This document shows, piece by piece, positions 18,134-27,642 of a stretch of 64,000 nucleotides of DNA (positions within the stretch are counted from its first letter, which is position 1; each line of letters begins with the position of its first letter). The notes below the pieces were generated by a model. That model was not told where the DNA came from and searched no databases. It saw only the letters and a program-made list of their open reading frames with translations. The stretch comes from Thermoplasmata archaeon (GTDB lineage: Archaea > Thermoplasmatota > Thermoplasmata > Thermoplasmatales > Thermoplasmataceae), in contig JAJZZE010000011.1 of NCBI GenBank assembly GCA_021797735.1, forward strand, positions 18,573-82,572. The letters run 5' to 3'. A program made the translations under genes and the position numbers.

Positions 18134-19561
18134 ATGAAAAATACAGAGGAAGAAAAAAAACCAGGCAATGGCACTACAAAGAAAATTTTAGCCATAGTTG
18201 TTGCCGTGGTAATTGTAGGAGTTGTGATTGCAGTAGAATACCCTCATCTAGCACCCAAACCTGTAAAACAGCAGTCGCTGGCAGTTTATCCGGGACCAGC
18301 TGGACCAGCCAATTCTGAACATTTACTGGGTGGTTGTGTAATAGCTGAAGCAAATACCGCAGGTCTTACTTCAAGTCAGGTTAGTGCAGAGAATCAGTTT
18401 GTGGCGTATATGCTTTCACCAGAAGTGCAGTTTACATGTGAGCAGGCTACAGGTTTTATACCAATAAGTGCACATAATACAACGGGAAAGGATGTTCCAT
18501 CAATATACTCCAGCAGCAATACAACAGTCACTATAACATATTTCACAAGCATAGGATCAGCAGATTACAAAACCACAGAAAAGCTTATTTCAAATTTTGA
18601 AAATACATATCGTAATATAAAAATTAGCGCTACTGATGAACTTGCTACAAACATAGTGACCAATGTAGAAGCTAATATACATGCAGGTAAAACAGCACCA
18701 ATTGTAGTGAGTATAGATAACCTTGATGTTGGTATACTTGCCTATGGGACTTATCATGGGGCATCATATCTTGCGAATATGACAGACTACAAACAGGTAG
18801 TACCAGCACATGTGATCGGCTCGGTAACAAGCCTGACACATACTGAGCTATCTATATTTCATGCTATACCGTTTATAACACAGATAATAAACACGCCACT
18901 GGTATGGATAGATATGACAGCATTAAACTCCATAGGAGTAACACACGAACCACAAAATTACACAGCACTTTATAATGATGCAAAAGCATTAGATAAGAAG
19001 TATGGAAGGGGAATGATAAACTTCCAGGGACATGGCGGAGCAAGCACACCTACAGAACTATACCAGTGGTTTGTCCAGTACGGTGGCAATCCTGTTGTGT
19101 TTAATGATACACATGACATACAGGCAATGTATTATATATACAACCTAAGCAAATACTTTACACCTGAATACAAAACATCATATTGGGCAACATACAAAGG
19201 TCTGGCAGCTAACAAATACTCAATGATGGATTACCAGTGGCCAGGATCAGTTAATCTAAAAACAGTAGGAATGAATACATCTGCAGTATCTGGAAATAAC
19301 TCTGTGCTTAATGTATCAATAAAGGCTATGAGTGAAGGTGTCTTTATAAGGGACCCGGTACCATGGATTTCACAATGGCAGATATTCATGGATGATGCAT
19401 GGACATCATTAATAACGAGTGGGCATGCAGAAAACTATTCAACAATTGCACATGTGTTAAGCAAAGAAAATAGTGCTATGTTTCAATATATAGAATCTAA
19501 TGATAATTACACAGTAGCACATGACTATGAGACAGGCATGTATAAACCCATAACGGCGTAA
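18134..19561 (+). CDS. Sugar solute-binding protein with apparently permuted segment order
   Basis: Extracellular binding protein (475 aa), anchored by an N-terminal helix (residues 17-34). The odd point is the order of segments. Residues 51-113 (AVYPGPAGPANSEHLLGG, LSPEVQF, ATGFIPIS) resemble the block that in ordinary sugar-binding proteins lies late, after the 'N-G-K-x-A-M-M-x-x-G-P-W' segment. The usual mature N-terminus (TVTITYFTSIGSADY, residues 131-145) only comes afterwards. The late position itself (after YSMMDYQWPGS, residues 362-372) lacks this block and runs into the C-terminal helices (PWISQWQIFMDDAW, residues 410-423). It faces the second importer operon and is its likely receptor. 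Confidence 0.85.
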   Translation: MKNTEEEKKPGNGTTKKILAIVVAVVIVGVVIAVEYPHLAPKPVKQQSLAVYPGPAGPANSEHLLGGCVIAEANTAGLTSSQVSAENQFVAYMLSPEVQFTCEQATGFIPISAHNTTGKDVPSIYSSSNTTVTITYFTSIGSADYKTTEKLISNFENTYRNIKISATDELATNIVTNVEANIHAGKTAPIVVSIDNLDVGILAYGTYHGASYLANMTDYKQVVPAHVIGSVTSLTHTELSIFHAIPFITQIINTPLVWIDMTALNSIGVTHEPQNYTALYNDAKALDKKYGRGMINFQGHGGASTPTELYQWFVQYGGNPVVFNDTHDIQAMYYIYNLSKYFTPEYKTSYWATYKGLAANKYSMMDYQWPGSVNLKTVGMNTSAVSGNNSVLNVSIKAMSEGVFIRDPVPWISQWQIFMDDAWTSLITSGHAENYSTIAHVLSKENSAMFQYIESNDNYTVAHDYETGMYKPITA

Positions 19562-19812
19562 ATAATTTTTTATTTTTTATAAAACCACATATTAATTTTT
19601 ATTGATATAATTTTAAGTAATTGTAATATTTTAAACTGTGCTTCAACACCTAAATTTTTGCAAAATATTGGATCTATGAATGCCTTCCTCAATATACTGA
19701 GAAACCTGAAATGTGAGGTCTTTGAGAGGGAAATTCCACTTCAGGAACCAACAAGGGAACAGAGAGAATTATTCAAGAATGGAGAAATCATAGTGCCTGA
19801 TACTATGGAAGT
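19562..19812. other. Intergenic region with terminator-like T runs and a possible gene remnant
   Basis: Immediately after the binding-protein stop is a T-rich run (about 19564-19580) that could end transcription. The rest contains an open frame on the plus strand that is annotated as a possible remnant. Confidence 0.4.
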
Positions 19813-19816
19813 TTAG
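19676..19816 (+). pseudogene. Possible protein remnant, unidentified
   Basis: From ATG 19676 a 46-codon frame ends in TAG at 19814-19816; the frame is open somewhat further upstream. The peptide (MNAFLNILRNLKCEVFEREI, then QEPTREQRELFKNGEI and VPDTMEV) has the composition of real protein and its base content is richer in G/C than the flanks. There is no obvious promoter or ribosome site. I do not recognise the family; the tail of a transposase is a guess. It overlaps the end of the convergent gene by four bases. Confidence 0.3.
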
Positions 19817-20286
19817 GATTTTTTTATATGTTTGTTAATAATTTTATTATATCTTTTGTACAGTTCACTATCCATCTCTGGCCTTTTATTAAAATCCTTG
19901 TGCGGCAATATAAATTTTTCATTGTTTATAGTTAATTCCGGCAACCGGTTTTTACCACCCTTTGTTAATTTAATATTTGTAATATCATCATATTTTATGG
20001 TTTTTATGTCTGTTTTATCTTTATTTTCATCCTTATAGTACTCTTCAGTTATGTAATTTATCATGCGTTTTATACTGCCATATATTTCTTCAGACTCAAG
20101 TGGATCTGTTGCCGTTGGCACATTTAAAGAATCAACATATTCCATATCTTTTTTAAACCTTAACTTTTCCTCTATATACTTACCAGAAAAAATTCTGGTC
20201 ATCTTTATCTGGTCATTGCAGAACACTATCTTATACACACCACCCCTTGATAATGGTATTAGCCAGGCATTATCTATTGTATCCAT
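19813..20286 (-). CDS. Hypothetical protein, 157 aa
   Basis: A soluble, charged protein with alternating beta-strand-like segments (WLIPLSRGGVYKIVFCNDQI at the start, DDITNIKLTKGGKNRLPELT and INNEKFILP late) and a helical middle and end. The late half resembles a PH/GRAM-like small beta domain in style, but no signature allows a call. It stands alone; the upstream 340 bases have no gene. Codon use is like that of neighbours, so it is probably real. Confidence 0.65.
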   Translation of the reverse strand: MDTIDNAWLIPLSRGGVYKIVFCNDQIKMTRIFSGKYIEEKLRFKKDMEYVDSLNVPTATDPLESEEIYGSIKRMINYITEEYYKDENKDKTDIKTIKYDDITNIKLTKGGKNRLPELTINNEKFILPHKDFNKRPEMDSELYKRYNKIINKHIKKS

Positions 20287-20634
20287 AAAAGATAAGGTTT
20301 CAATTATTTATTAATTTTATTGTAAAAATAAAATTATGCAATAACACATATAACATTTCTTTTTACATACCTGTATTTTCATTATCTGTCACAGCTTGCC
20401 TCTATATATATTTTCAACCTCTACAAATGCCGTATATAACAGCACACTGTACCATGTATAAAATTTATTTTGATTATGTTTAAAATTACCGGTTTAAAGA
20501 TTATATAAAATAATTAACACCTAATTTCAAATTATAATATATTATTTATAAAAATTGATTATTATAACATTGCAATTTTTAACGTTTTACGTCGAAAAAT
20601 ATTTATATAGATAATATATACATATATGTTTTTG
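20287..20634. promoter_or_regulatory. Divergent intergenic region with a strong TATA box
   Basis: Non-coding, AT-rich. The clear element is CGAAAAATATTTATATAG (20593-20610), an A-rich BRE-like block plus TATA box. A start point about 25 bases on falls at about 20632, which favours ATG 20635 as a leaderless start of the permease. Nothing else is recognised. Confidence 0.55.
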
Positions 20635-22011
20635 ATGCTCAGCAAATCATTGAAAAAGGATTCATTAAATGTGTACGACGTTATTTTCCAAGGTGTGGCT
20701 GGTTCAGCACCTGCTGGTGCCGCAGTTGCAACTTTAACAGGTTCAGCAGCATTTGCCTTAGGATCCCTGCCACTGTCTGCAGTTGTAGCATTTATTGTGG
20801 TTTTCATAAATGCTGTTATAATAAACAGAATATCAAAACACGTTGCCGGTGCAGGTGGTTATTATGCATACAGTAGGGAAGGTTTAGGCAACACTGTAGG
20901 CATTTTTACAGGCTGGATGTATATATTATACCAGCTTATGTCCCTGGCATTTATAGGCTTAAGCATAGCCATATTTTTACCGGACCTTTTATTCGAAATA
21001 TTCGGAATAGCAATACCATCGTATTCATGGGTTTTATTATTAGTTTTAGTTCTTGCTTTCGGTTATTTTGTGTCGTTTTCAGGTGTAAAAAATTCTGTGA
21101 GGTACGCAATGATAATGGCGACACTTGAGGTCATAGTTGTCACGGTAATAAGTTTAATAATAATATTATCAAAGCCAAGCGTTAATACAGCAACTGTTTT
21201 CACCCCGGCATATGCACCAAATGGATTTACTGGTGTAATGTTGGGTGTATTATTTATGTACACAGCATTCAGTGGATTTGGTACCGCTACACCACTGGGT
21301 AGGGAAACAAAAAATGCCAACAAGGTTATAGGAAATGGGGTTATCGCATCCGTTATTATCCTGGGTCTATTCTTTACACTGGCATCCTATGCATTTACCG
21401 TTGGCTGGGGACCATCAAATATGTTAAGTTATTCTAAAGAACTTGTTCCCGGGGTGGTATTAACAGATAATTATATAGGCATAATAGGTGCAATAATAAT
21501 AACTGTATTTTTTGTAAACAGTTTATTTACGGATTCTGTAGTTTTTACCAACTCACTGTCAAGGGTTATCTATTCAATGAGCAGGGATAATGTTTTGCCA
21601 GGTATACTATCAAATACGCACTCAAAAAGACAGACACCACACATGGCTGCAGGCCTTATAGTAATAATAGCATTTATTATAGGTGTAGTTTCAGTTTTGA
21701 GATTAGGGGGCTTCAATGCATTTCTCTACACCGGAATAGCATCGACCATGGGGGCATTAATCGTTCATATACTTGCAAACGCTTCCCTGCCTGTAATAGT
21801 GAGAAAGTTTAGGGCAAAAATGAATTTTCTACTTGATTTAATATTGCCTGCAGTATCCATACTGATATTGGCATTTGTTTTCTATGGAGGTTTTATAAGT
21901 ATAAATTATTCCATTATAGTTGCATCATATACATTCGTAGCATGGTTAATTGCAGGAATAATATATTCAATACTTGGAAGGAAAATATTACATCACGAAA
22001 GAATTCTATGA
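20635..22011 (+). CDS. APC-superfamily amino acid permease
   Basis: Integral membrane transporter (458 aa from this start, about 12 helices). The N-terminal block DVIFQGVAGSAPAGAAVATL and the GAGGYYAYSREGLGNTVGIFTGWMYI-type segment (shown here from about residue 71) are typical of APC amino acid transporters (the G-S-x-P helix and the 'G-G-x-Y' loop). The substrate is not predictable. An ATG at 20626 would add three residues; 20635 fits the TATA position better. It ends six bases inside the convergent small gene at 22006. Confidence 0.88.
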   Translation: MLSKSLKKDSLNVYDVIFQGVAGSAPAGAAVATLTGSAAFALGSLPLSAVVAFIVVFINAVIINRISKHVAGAGGYYAYSREGLGNTVGIFTGWMYILYQLMSLAFIGLSIAIFLPDLLFEIFGIAIPSYSWVLLLVLVLAFGYFVSFSGVKNSVRYAMIMATLEVIVVTVISLIIILSKPSVNTATVFTPAYAPNGFTGVMLGVLFMYTAFSGFGTATPLGRETKNANKVIGNGVIASVIILGLFFTLASYAFTVGWGPSNMLSYSKELVPGVVLTDNYIGIIGAIIITVFFVNSLFTDSVVFTNSLSRVIYSMSRDNVLPGILSNTHSKRQTPHMAAGLIVIIAFIIGVVSVLRLGGFNAFLYTGIASTMGALIVHILANASLPVIVRKFRAKMNFLLDLILPAVSILILAFVFYGGFISINYSIIVASYTFVAWLIAGIIYSILGRKILHHERIL

Positions 22012-22239
22012 CTTTTTTATTTTGCTTACTTCAGTAAATTTGATTATTTCACCATCATTATTAATGCTTAAATAAACAGTATAGTTATAACCCCTGTAAT
22101 CAAATTCTGTTGAAACATCATATTCATCACTATTATGTACTATGCTGCCAACTGTAAAATTTTCTATACTGTCCCCGTACATATCCTTTATGTTTTTCTC
22201 CGTAATTACCTTAACATCCTTCATGCTTTCAACAGACAT
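22006..22239 (-). CDS. Small conserved-looking hypothetical protein, 77 aa
   Basis: Acidic little protein, with a helical N-terminal half and a beta-hairpin-like half (YDVSTEFDYRGYNYTVYLSI, then NNDGEIIKFTEVSKI). No known motif. It overlaps the end of the APC permease by six bases and is divergent from transaldolase with 132 bases between. A shorter start at Met6 is possible. Confidence 0.6.
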   Translation of the reverse strand: MSVESMKDVKVITEKNIKDMYGDSIENFTVGSIVHNSDEYDVSTEFDYRGYNYTVYLSINNDGEIIKFTEVSKIKKS

Positions 22240-22380
22240 ACAGTGTAGTTATTATAAACTGTATATTAATTTTTTCCTAAATTTTTTACATCTGAATAAT
22301 AGCAAATATTAACAATTATCCCAATAAAAATAAAATATCAATATAATTATATATAAAAATGGTATATAATAGTGATTGTA

Positions 22381-23058
22381 ATGAAGTTATTTCTTGATAG
22401 TGCAGATATAAATGAGATAAAGGAAATTATAGATTATGGTTTTATAGATGGTGTTACAACAAATCCAGAGCTTTTAGCAAATGAGGTCCTGAAAGGGTCT
22501 GATACGGAAAGAGTTATATCGGATATAACAAAAATAGTTAACGGTGAGGTGCATATACAGGTAACATCCAATAACTACGATGATATAATTAAACAGGCAA
22601 TAAAAATACATTCAGTGGGCATGAATGTAATAGTGAAAATACCTGTTACCTACAGTGGAATAAGGGCAATGAAAACATTAACGGATAAAAATATAAAAAC
22701 AACGGCAACCGTAATATTTAATTCATTACAGGCATTGATAGCTGCAAAAAATAATGCTGAATATGTGGCACCATATATAAGTAGTATTGATGATACCGGT
22801 GCTGATGGGGTAAAAACTGTTGATATAATAAGAACCATGTTCAATAACTATGGAGTTAAAACAAAAATACTTGCAGCAGCGATAAAGGACCCTGTACAGG
22901 TAATGAGGTGCGGTTTAATCGGTGCCGATGCTGTTACGCTACCATACAGTATAATGAAAAAATTAATTAATCATCCGGAAACGGATCTGAATATCAGGCA
23001 TTTTGAAGGTAAATGGGCTGAAATTCCAGAAAGTAGCAGGACATTTTTCAATAAGTAG
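22381..23058 (+). CDS. tal: Transaldolase (Fsa/MipB-type)
   Basis: Small transaldolase of the fructose-6-phosphate aldolase-like group (225 aa). It starts MKLFLDSADINEIKEI and has GVTTNPELL (residues 24-32), HIQVTSN (58-64) and the Schiff-base Lys86 in VIVKIPVT. It interconverts sugar phosphates in the non-oxidative pentose phosphate pathway, which archaea of this order use. GTG 22372 would add three residues, but ATG 22381 matches the family and sits about 25 bases after a TATA-like block (about 22350-22357), so a leaderless mRNA is likely. The zinc dehydrogenase follows 40 bases later. Confidence 0.92.
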   Translation: MKLFLDSADINEIKEIIDYGFIDGVTTNPELLANEVLKGSDTERVISDITKIVNGEVHIQVTSNNYDDIIKQAIKIHSVGMNVIVKIPVTYSGIRAMKTLTDKNIKTTATVIFNSLQALIAAKNNAEYVAPYISSIDDTGADGVKTVDIIRTMFNNYGVKTKILAAAIKDPVQVMRCGLIGADAVTLPYSIMKKLINHPETDLNIRHFEGKWAEIPESSRTFFNK

Positions 23059-23066
23059 AGTTAAAA

Positions 23067-23076
23067 ATATTTATAA
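23067..23076 (+). promoter_or_regulatory. TATA box of the zinc dehydrogenase gene
   Basis: AATATTTATA with an A-rich BRE-like block before it (from 23063). The centre lies about 27 bases before ATG 23099, the spacing expected for a leaderless archaeal transcript, and it supports that start over the upstream in-frame ATG at 23003, which lies inside the transaldolase gene. Confidence 0.6.
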
Positions 23077-23098
23077 GGCTATTTATGTTATTTATTGG

Positions 23099-24097
23099 AT
23101 GAAAGCACTATTTTTAAACGGTGTTGAAAATATCTCAATTGAAGATGTAGGTTTAAATGACCTGGATAAAGATGAGGTAAGGGTAAAGGTTGAAGCATGC
23201 GGTGTATGTGGTTCAGATATCCATTCATATTTTGGGAAAAATCCGCTAATCAGTTATCCTGTTGTACCGGGGCATGAATTCAGCGGCATTATCGTTGAAT
23301 CAAGAAGCAAATCATTTAAAACCGGTGACCGGGTTGCTGTAGACCCAAATATAGCATGTAATAAATGCAGGTACTGTATTTCAGGCAGGAAGAATTTCTG
23401 CAGGGATTTTGTCAGTATTGGCAATAATATACATGGTGGATTTTCAGAATATGTTAATGTACCTGATTCTCAGTTATATAGAATACCTGATAATGTATCA
23501 TTTATAGAGGCATCTGTAACAGAGCCAGTGGCATGTATAATTCACGGTTTAGATATTATCCACGCAAGGGTTGGCGAATCTGCCCTGATTCTCGGTGCCG
23601 GATTTATTGGCCTGACATTTCTGCAGATATTAAAAAATATGGGTTATAACCCGTTGATGGTTTCTGAATTAAATGAGTACAGGTTAAATACTGCAAGGAG
23701 TCTGGGTGCAGATATAGTTTCTGGCAATTTATATGATTATGTTATGGAAAAAACAGATAATAACGGTGTGGACCTTATAGTTGAAACAACAGGGAATATG
23801 AAACTATTTGAAGGGTCACTGGATATTATCAGTAATACCGGTAGAATTCTTGCATTCGCCGTTTATGATCCGGATGCATATGCTAAGATAAAACCATCAG
23901 TTATTTTTAGAAAGGAGATAACCATTACAGGTGAATTTACAAATCCTTATACCATGGAAAGGGCATTAAATCTGATAGCATCAAAGGCAATTAATTTTGG
24001 AATAATGCTGAATAAAATCATAGACATAAATAATGTTGAAAATGCCTTCAGGGGGAATATTTCGGACGCAATCAAGGCGGTCATGGTAAACAAATAA
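23099..24097 (+). CDS. Zinc-dependent medium-chain alcohol/polyol dehydrogenase
   Basis: MDR-family dehydrogenase (332 aa). Catalytic zinc ligands: Cys in ACGVCGSDIHS, His-Glu in GHEFSG; the structural zinc site has four Cys in CNKCRYC and NFC. Rossmann motif is LILGAGFIGL. Likely oxidises a sugar or polyol alcohol with NAD(P); members near sugar genes include sorbitol, threonine and galactitol dehydrogenases, and I cannot choose. The frame is open back to 23003, but that would place the start in the transaldolase gene; the TATA position supports 23099. Confidence 0.88.
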   Translation: MKALFLNGVENISIEDVGLNDLDKDEVRVKVEACGVCGSDIHSYFGKNPLISYPVVPGHEFSGIIVESRSKSFKTGDRVAVDPNIACNKCRYCISGRKNFCRDFVSIGNNIHGGFSEYVNVPDSQLYRIPDNVSFIEASVTEPVACIIHGLDIIHARVGESALILGAGFIGLTFLQILKNMGYNPLMVSELNEYRLNTARSLGADIVSGNLYDYVMEKTDNNGVDLIVETTGNMKLFEGSLDIISNTGRILAFAVYDPDAYAKIKPSVIFRKEITITGEFTNPYTMERALNLIASKAINFGIMLNKIIDINNVENAFRGNISDAIKAVMVNK

Positions 24098-24137
24098 TAT
24101 ATGTAAAAATTTATTTATAATAATTATATACGCTTCT

Positions 24138-24581
24138 ATGATACATCTTGATGGAAATTTTAATGTAAAAAACGAGGTAAAAAATGCATATGATTACATT
24201 TCAAACCCGGATACACTGATAAAACTTATACCGGATTTAATAGAGTATAATAGGATAGATGACAACAATTTAAAAATAACTGCCAAGGCCGGCGTTTCTT
24301 TTATAAAGGGTAAATTCGACCTGGATCTTGGAATAGACCACAGGGTAGAGAATAAGCACATAACATTGAGGGGGAAGGGTAATGGATCAGGAGCGGCCGT
24401 GGATTTTACAGTGGATTTTGATTTCAATCAGAATAATGATAACGCTGAAGTAAGATGGAATGCATACATAAACGTTGTAGGTACCGCAGCAAGCATGGGT
24501 GGAAAAATGATGAAGAGTGCAATAAATAAATATATAACAAAGCTTGTTGATACATATAAGGAAACACTGGGAAACAATTAA
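24138..24581 (+). CDS. CoxG-like SRPBCC protein
   Basis: START/SRPBCC-fold protein (147 aa) of the carbon-monoxide-dehydrogenase subunit G group: N-terminal 'F-x-V-x-x-x-x-x-x-x-Y-D-Y-I-S-N-P-D', then LIPDLIEYNRID, the central GVSFIKGKFDLDL, and the C-terminal block GTAASMGGKMMKSAIN typical of CoxG. In bacteria CoxG recruits molybdenum hydroxylases to the membrane. No such enzyme is in the window, though MobA-like and XdhC-like maturation genes lie at 48-50 kb. A leaderless start is likely (TATA-like TTTATAAT at about 24112-24119). Confidence 0.82.
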   Translation: MIHLDGNFNVKNEVKNAYDYISNPDTLIKLIPDLIEYNRIDDNNLKITAKAGVSFIKGKFDLDLGIDHRVENKHITLRGKGNGSGAAVDFTVDFDFNQNNDNAEVRWNAYINVVGTAASMGGKMMKSAINKYITKLVDTYKETLGNN

Positions 24582-24610
24582 ATTTTTATCTATGTTATAA
24601 ATAATGCATA

Positions 24611-24868
24611 ATGTCAATTAAAAAGGAGGAGTTTGATAGGGCAGATAAAAAAGACCTGAAGGAGGATTTATATAATTTTTTATTAAAGAATAAAAACAAT
24701 GCATACACATTAAAGGAAATAAAGGAAAACTTCAGGGGCAACATCGATGATGTATTACTCCATATGGATCTAACAAGGCTAATATGGGAGGATAAAGTTT
24801 CATACCGTGATATATACGACCATGATGATAAATTAGTAAGATATTACAGAATAAATAGGGTGTTATAA
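24611..24868 (+). CDS. Small winged-helix-like protein, 85 aa
   Basis: Charged protein with a predicted helix-turn-helix pattern: LKEDLYNFLLKNKNNAYT-type helix, TLKEIKENFRGNIDDVLLHM as a second and recognition-like helix, and a wing-like strand pair at the end (KVSYRDIYDHDDKLVRYYRI). It could be a small transcription factor but lacks a family signature. It ends six bases inside the convergent RND gene. Start ATG 24611 lies 29 bases after the CoxG-like gene, so the two may be co-transcribed. Confidence 0.6.
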   Translation: MSIKKEEFDRADKKDLKEDLYNFLLKNKNNAYTLKEIKENFRGNIDDVLLHMDLTRLIWEDKVSYRDIYDHDDKLVRYYRINRVL

Positions 24869-27550
24869 TTTTGAGGGCCACCAGTTATATCTGGATAAAT
24901 ATGACATTATTACTGGCACAAAGAAGAACCAGCTTACAAATGTATCTATTAAAACCCCCATAGCCAGGCCAATACCCATCTCCTGTATTATACCTATTCC
25001 ACTGAATACTAATGATATAAATGTAAAAAATAATAATGAACCAAGAACCATTATTATTCCTCCATTTTCCTTTATTGTATTTTTAATTGCATCGTTGCTG
25101 TTATTGCCCTTTATAATTTCTTCCTTTGCCCGGGTTACCATGAATATATCATAGTCCAGGCCTATGGCAAGCAGTGTAATAAATACAAATAGCGGCATAA
25201 ATATTATTATGTTCAGTTTTAAAATATAATATAAAATAACAAACGATATCGACAGTGAAACGATTATTGATGATAACACCATTAATATCAGTCTCAATGG
25301 GGTAAATGCTGAATACAGCTGTATAAATAATAAAACAAATATGGACAATGTCAATACTGGTAATATTTTATAAAATGAATTTGATATATAACTGTATGAA
25401 TTATCTAAATATTCCGTTAATCCACCCACAGAATACGAATTTAAATATTTACTTTTATGGATTTTTAGATGGCTTATATAATACGATGATTTACTTCCCC
25501 ATGCAATATTTGATAGGTAAATTTTTATCTTAACATAATTTTTACTATGCCCCAGGTAAGATAATGTTTTGTTCAGATATTCACTTTTAAAATTATTTGA
25601 ATATAAATTATTGTATGATATATATTTTCCATAGGGGTAACCGGGTCCGCATACCATTTTAACATAATTTTTATTCGTTAAATTTTTCTCAACCCCTGAA
25701 ACATAATTATACTCTGTTTTATTTACTGTATTATTATGGTAAAGTGGAGATTTTAAATTCAGTATTACCGTAACCGGGTCAAAAAGATCGTAACCCACTG
25801 ATTTATTTGTAACCTCAATTGCCTTAAAGGAGCTGCTCTGGGGAACAAGTTTAAAAACATCAAGATTTGTGGGGGTATTTGAATACAGATATAATGATAA
25901 AAATGTTATAATTATAAATATTACAAGTATCTTTTTTCTATTATTTATTACATAATTACCGGTGGCCCTTAATTTTCCCTCGAATAAAAATTTTTTATTT
26001 TTTAATCGATCGGGATAAAATATTTTTTTGCCCCTAACTGAAATTATTGATACCAATAATGTATTTACAGCTATTATTGTTATAATGGCACCTATTGCAT
26101 TTGCCAGCCCATCCTCACTGAACAGCGGTACATTGGATAGCCACAAAACTATATACGATAATGCTAATGTTGTTCCGGATATAAATATTGCATGACCTGC
26201 CCATCTTATTGAATTTTCTATAGGTTTTTCATTTTTATTTATCTTTTCCCTTTTATACCTCGATAGTAAATATACCGAATAATCCGAGGATATGCCCAGA
26301 ATTAAAACTATCACCAGCGTTGGTGTAATAAACGACACCCTGGTTCTGAATATATATTCATATAGAATTCCATTAATGCCGGTTGTTACTATTGCAGATG
26401 TGAAGAAAATAGATACAGGCAAAAATGCCGATATTATTGATTTAAAAAATAAACCCACGATTATAATAGATATTATTATCCCTATTAATACTGCAATAAT
26501 TGATCCTGAAACCGTTTCTTTGCTTAACTGGTAATCTTCTATTACCGTGCCTGTAAGATAATATTTTTTTGCACTGAAATCATTTTTAGAAATTGTATTT
26601 AAACTGTTCACATCGTTTTTTGTTAGTTTTCCGCCGTAACTTATAAAAATTATCGATGTTGTATTATTGCTGTTTAGGAAATGATCTGATATATACTTCG
26701 ATGGCACTACGGGATATTTATTATACGGTTTATTTTTCAATATTTTTAAAGAAAAACTGGTTGTATTATCTGTTTTTATCAGTCCATTTAAATAATTTTT
26801 ATAGCCATAATTTATTTTTAATACAGGACTATTTGATAAATTAATTTTTGAAGAACTATATAAAATGTTTACAGTGTAATTATCTAAATTACTACTTATA
26901 TTTTTACTGCCTGCATTATATGCATCTTTTGCTATTGTTAATGCACTCGTATGAATAACATTATCTATAAAATTTTTTACGGTACTGTTCTTATCCAGCT
27001 GGGTGGCTATAAAATTTTCTGCAATTATTGATAATATGTTATTTCTATTGCTGAATTTTATTCCGGTAGCGCCTGTAATATTATTGTAAAACGATATTAC
27101 CTTTTTATTTACATTATATAATAATTTATATGTTAAATTCTCTTCATACCTTATTTTATCTGAATAGTTTAACAGCAATGGTTTTTCAATGGTATATATG
27201 TCATTTATACTTACATTTTTAAAACTGTTATTTTTTAAATATTCTAAAACACTGTTTATATAATTTTTAATTTTTATATTACTACTTAAATTATTTAACG
27301 ATGTCTGGTTTAACACTATTATTAATCCGGGTGATTTACTGCTGTTAAATTCCTTCCCGTTGGTAATATTTTCCTTATACGCCATTGAACTTTTTGTTAT
27401 TATTGATTTTGCTACATTATATGATGTATCTGTAAAAAAGAAATATGAAAACGGTGCCAGTAAAATTACTGCAATTATCCATATAACTATTATTTTTTTA
27501 CTGTTTTTCACGATTAGGTCTGTGAATCTTGCGGGAAAATTTCTGGGCAT
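24863..27550 (-). CDS. RND/MMPL-family membrane exporter
   Basis: Large membrane protein (895 aa) with two repeats, each made of one helix, a large extracellular domain and a bundle of about five helices. Repeat 1: helix at residues 15-35, outer domain to about 350, helices to about 510. Repeat 2: helix near 545, outer domain, then helices from about 730 to the end. The SSD-like blocks LVIVLILGISSDYSVYLLSR and LLAIGLDYDIFMVTRAKEEI carry the Asp residues used for proton relay in MMPL proteins. Likely exports lipids or hydrophobic compounds. Many Asn-x-Ser/Thr sites are on the outer domains. It is monocistronic. Confidence 0.88.
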   Translation of the reverse strand: MPRNFPARFTDLIVKNSKKIIVIWIIAVILLAPFSYFFFTDTSYNVAKSIITKSSMAYKENITNGKEFNSSKSPGLIIVLNQTSLNNLSSNIKIKNYINSVLEYLKNNSFKNVSINDIYTIEKPLLLNYSDKIRYEENLTYKLLYNVNKKVISFYNNITGATGIKFSNRNNILSIIAENFIATQLDKNSTVKNFIDNVIHTSALTIAKDAYNAGSKNISSNLDNYTVNILYSSSKINLSNSPVLKINYGYKNYLNGLIKTDNTTSFSLKILKNKPYNKYPVVPSKYISDHFLNSNNTTSIIFISYGGKLTKNDVNSLNTISKNDFSAKKYYLTGTVIEDYQLSKETVSGSIIAVLIGIIISIIIVGLFFKSIISAFLPVSIFFTSAIVTTGINGILYEYIFRTRVSFITPTLVIVLILGISSDYSVYLLSRYKREKINKNEKPIENSIRWAGHAIFISGTTLALSYIVLWLSNVPLFSEDGLANAIGAIITIIAVNTLLVSIISVRGKKIFYPDRLKNKKFLFEGKLRATGNYVINNRKKILVIFIIITFLSLYLYSNTPTNLDVFKLVPQSSSFKAIEVTNKSVGYDLFDPVTVILNLKSPLYHNNTVNKTEYNYVSGVEKNLTNKNYVKMVCGPGYPYGKYISYNNLYSNNFKSEYLNKTLSYLGHSKNYVKIKIYLSNIAWGSKSSYYISHLKIHKSKYLNSYSVGGLTEYLDNSYSYISNSFYKILPVLTLSIFVLLFIQLYSAFTPLRLILMVLSSIIVSLSISFVILYYILKLNIIIFMPLFVFITLLAIGLDYDIFMVTRAKEEIIKGNNSNDAIKNTIKENGGIIMVLGSLLFFTFISLVFSGIGIIQEMGIGLAMGVLIDTFVSWFFFVPVIMSYLSRYNWWPSKL

Positions 27551-27642
27551 TAATTAAGAATTATTATTATATTAATTACATTTTCCCCAAAAATAAGCAT
27601 CATAAATTTTCTATAAATTATATTATGAATGAATAAAAATAA

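Noticed and set aside
23003-23098. 32-residue N-terminal extension of the zinc dehydrogenase
   Set aside because: It would start inside the transaldolase gene, shows no family similarity, and the TATA box at 23067-23076 lies downstream of that start.
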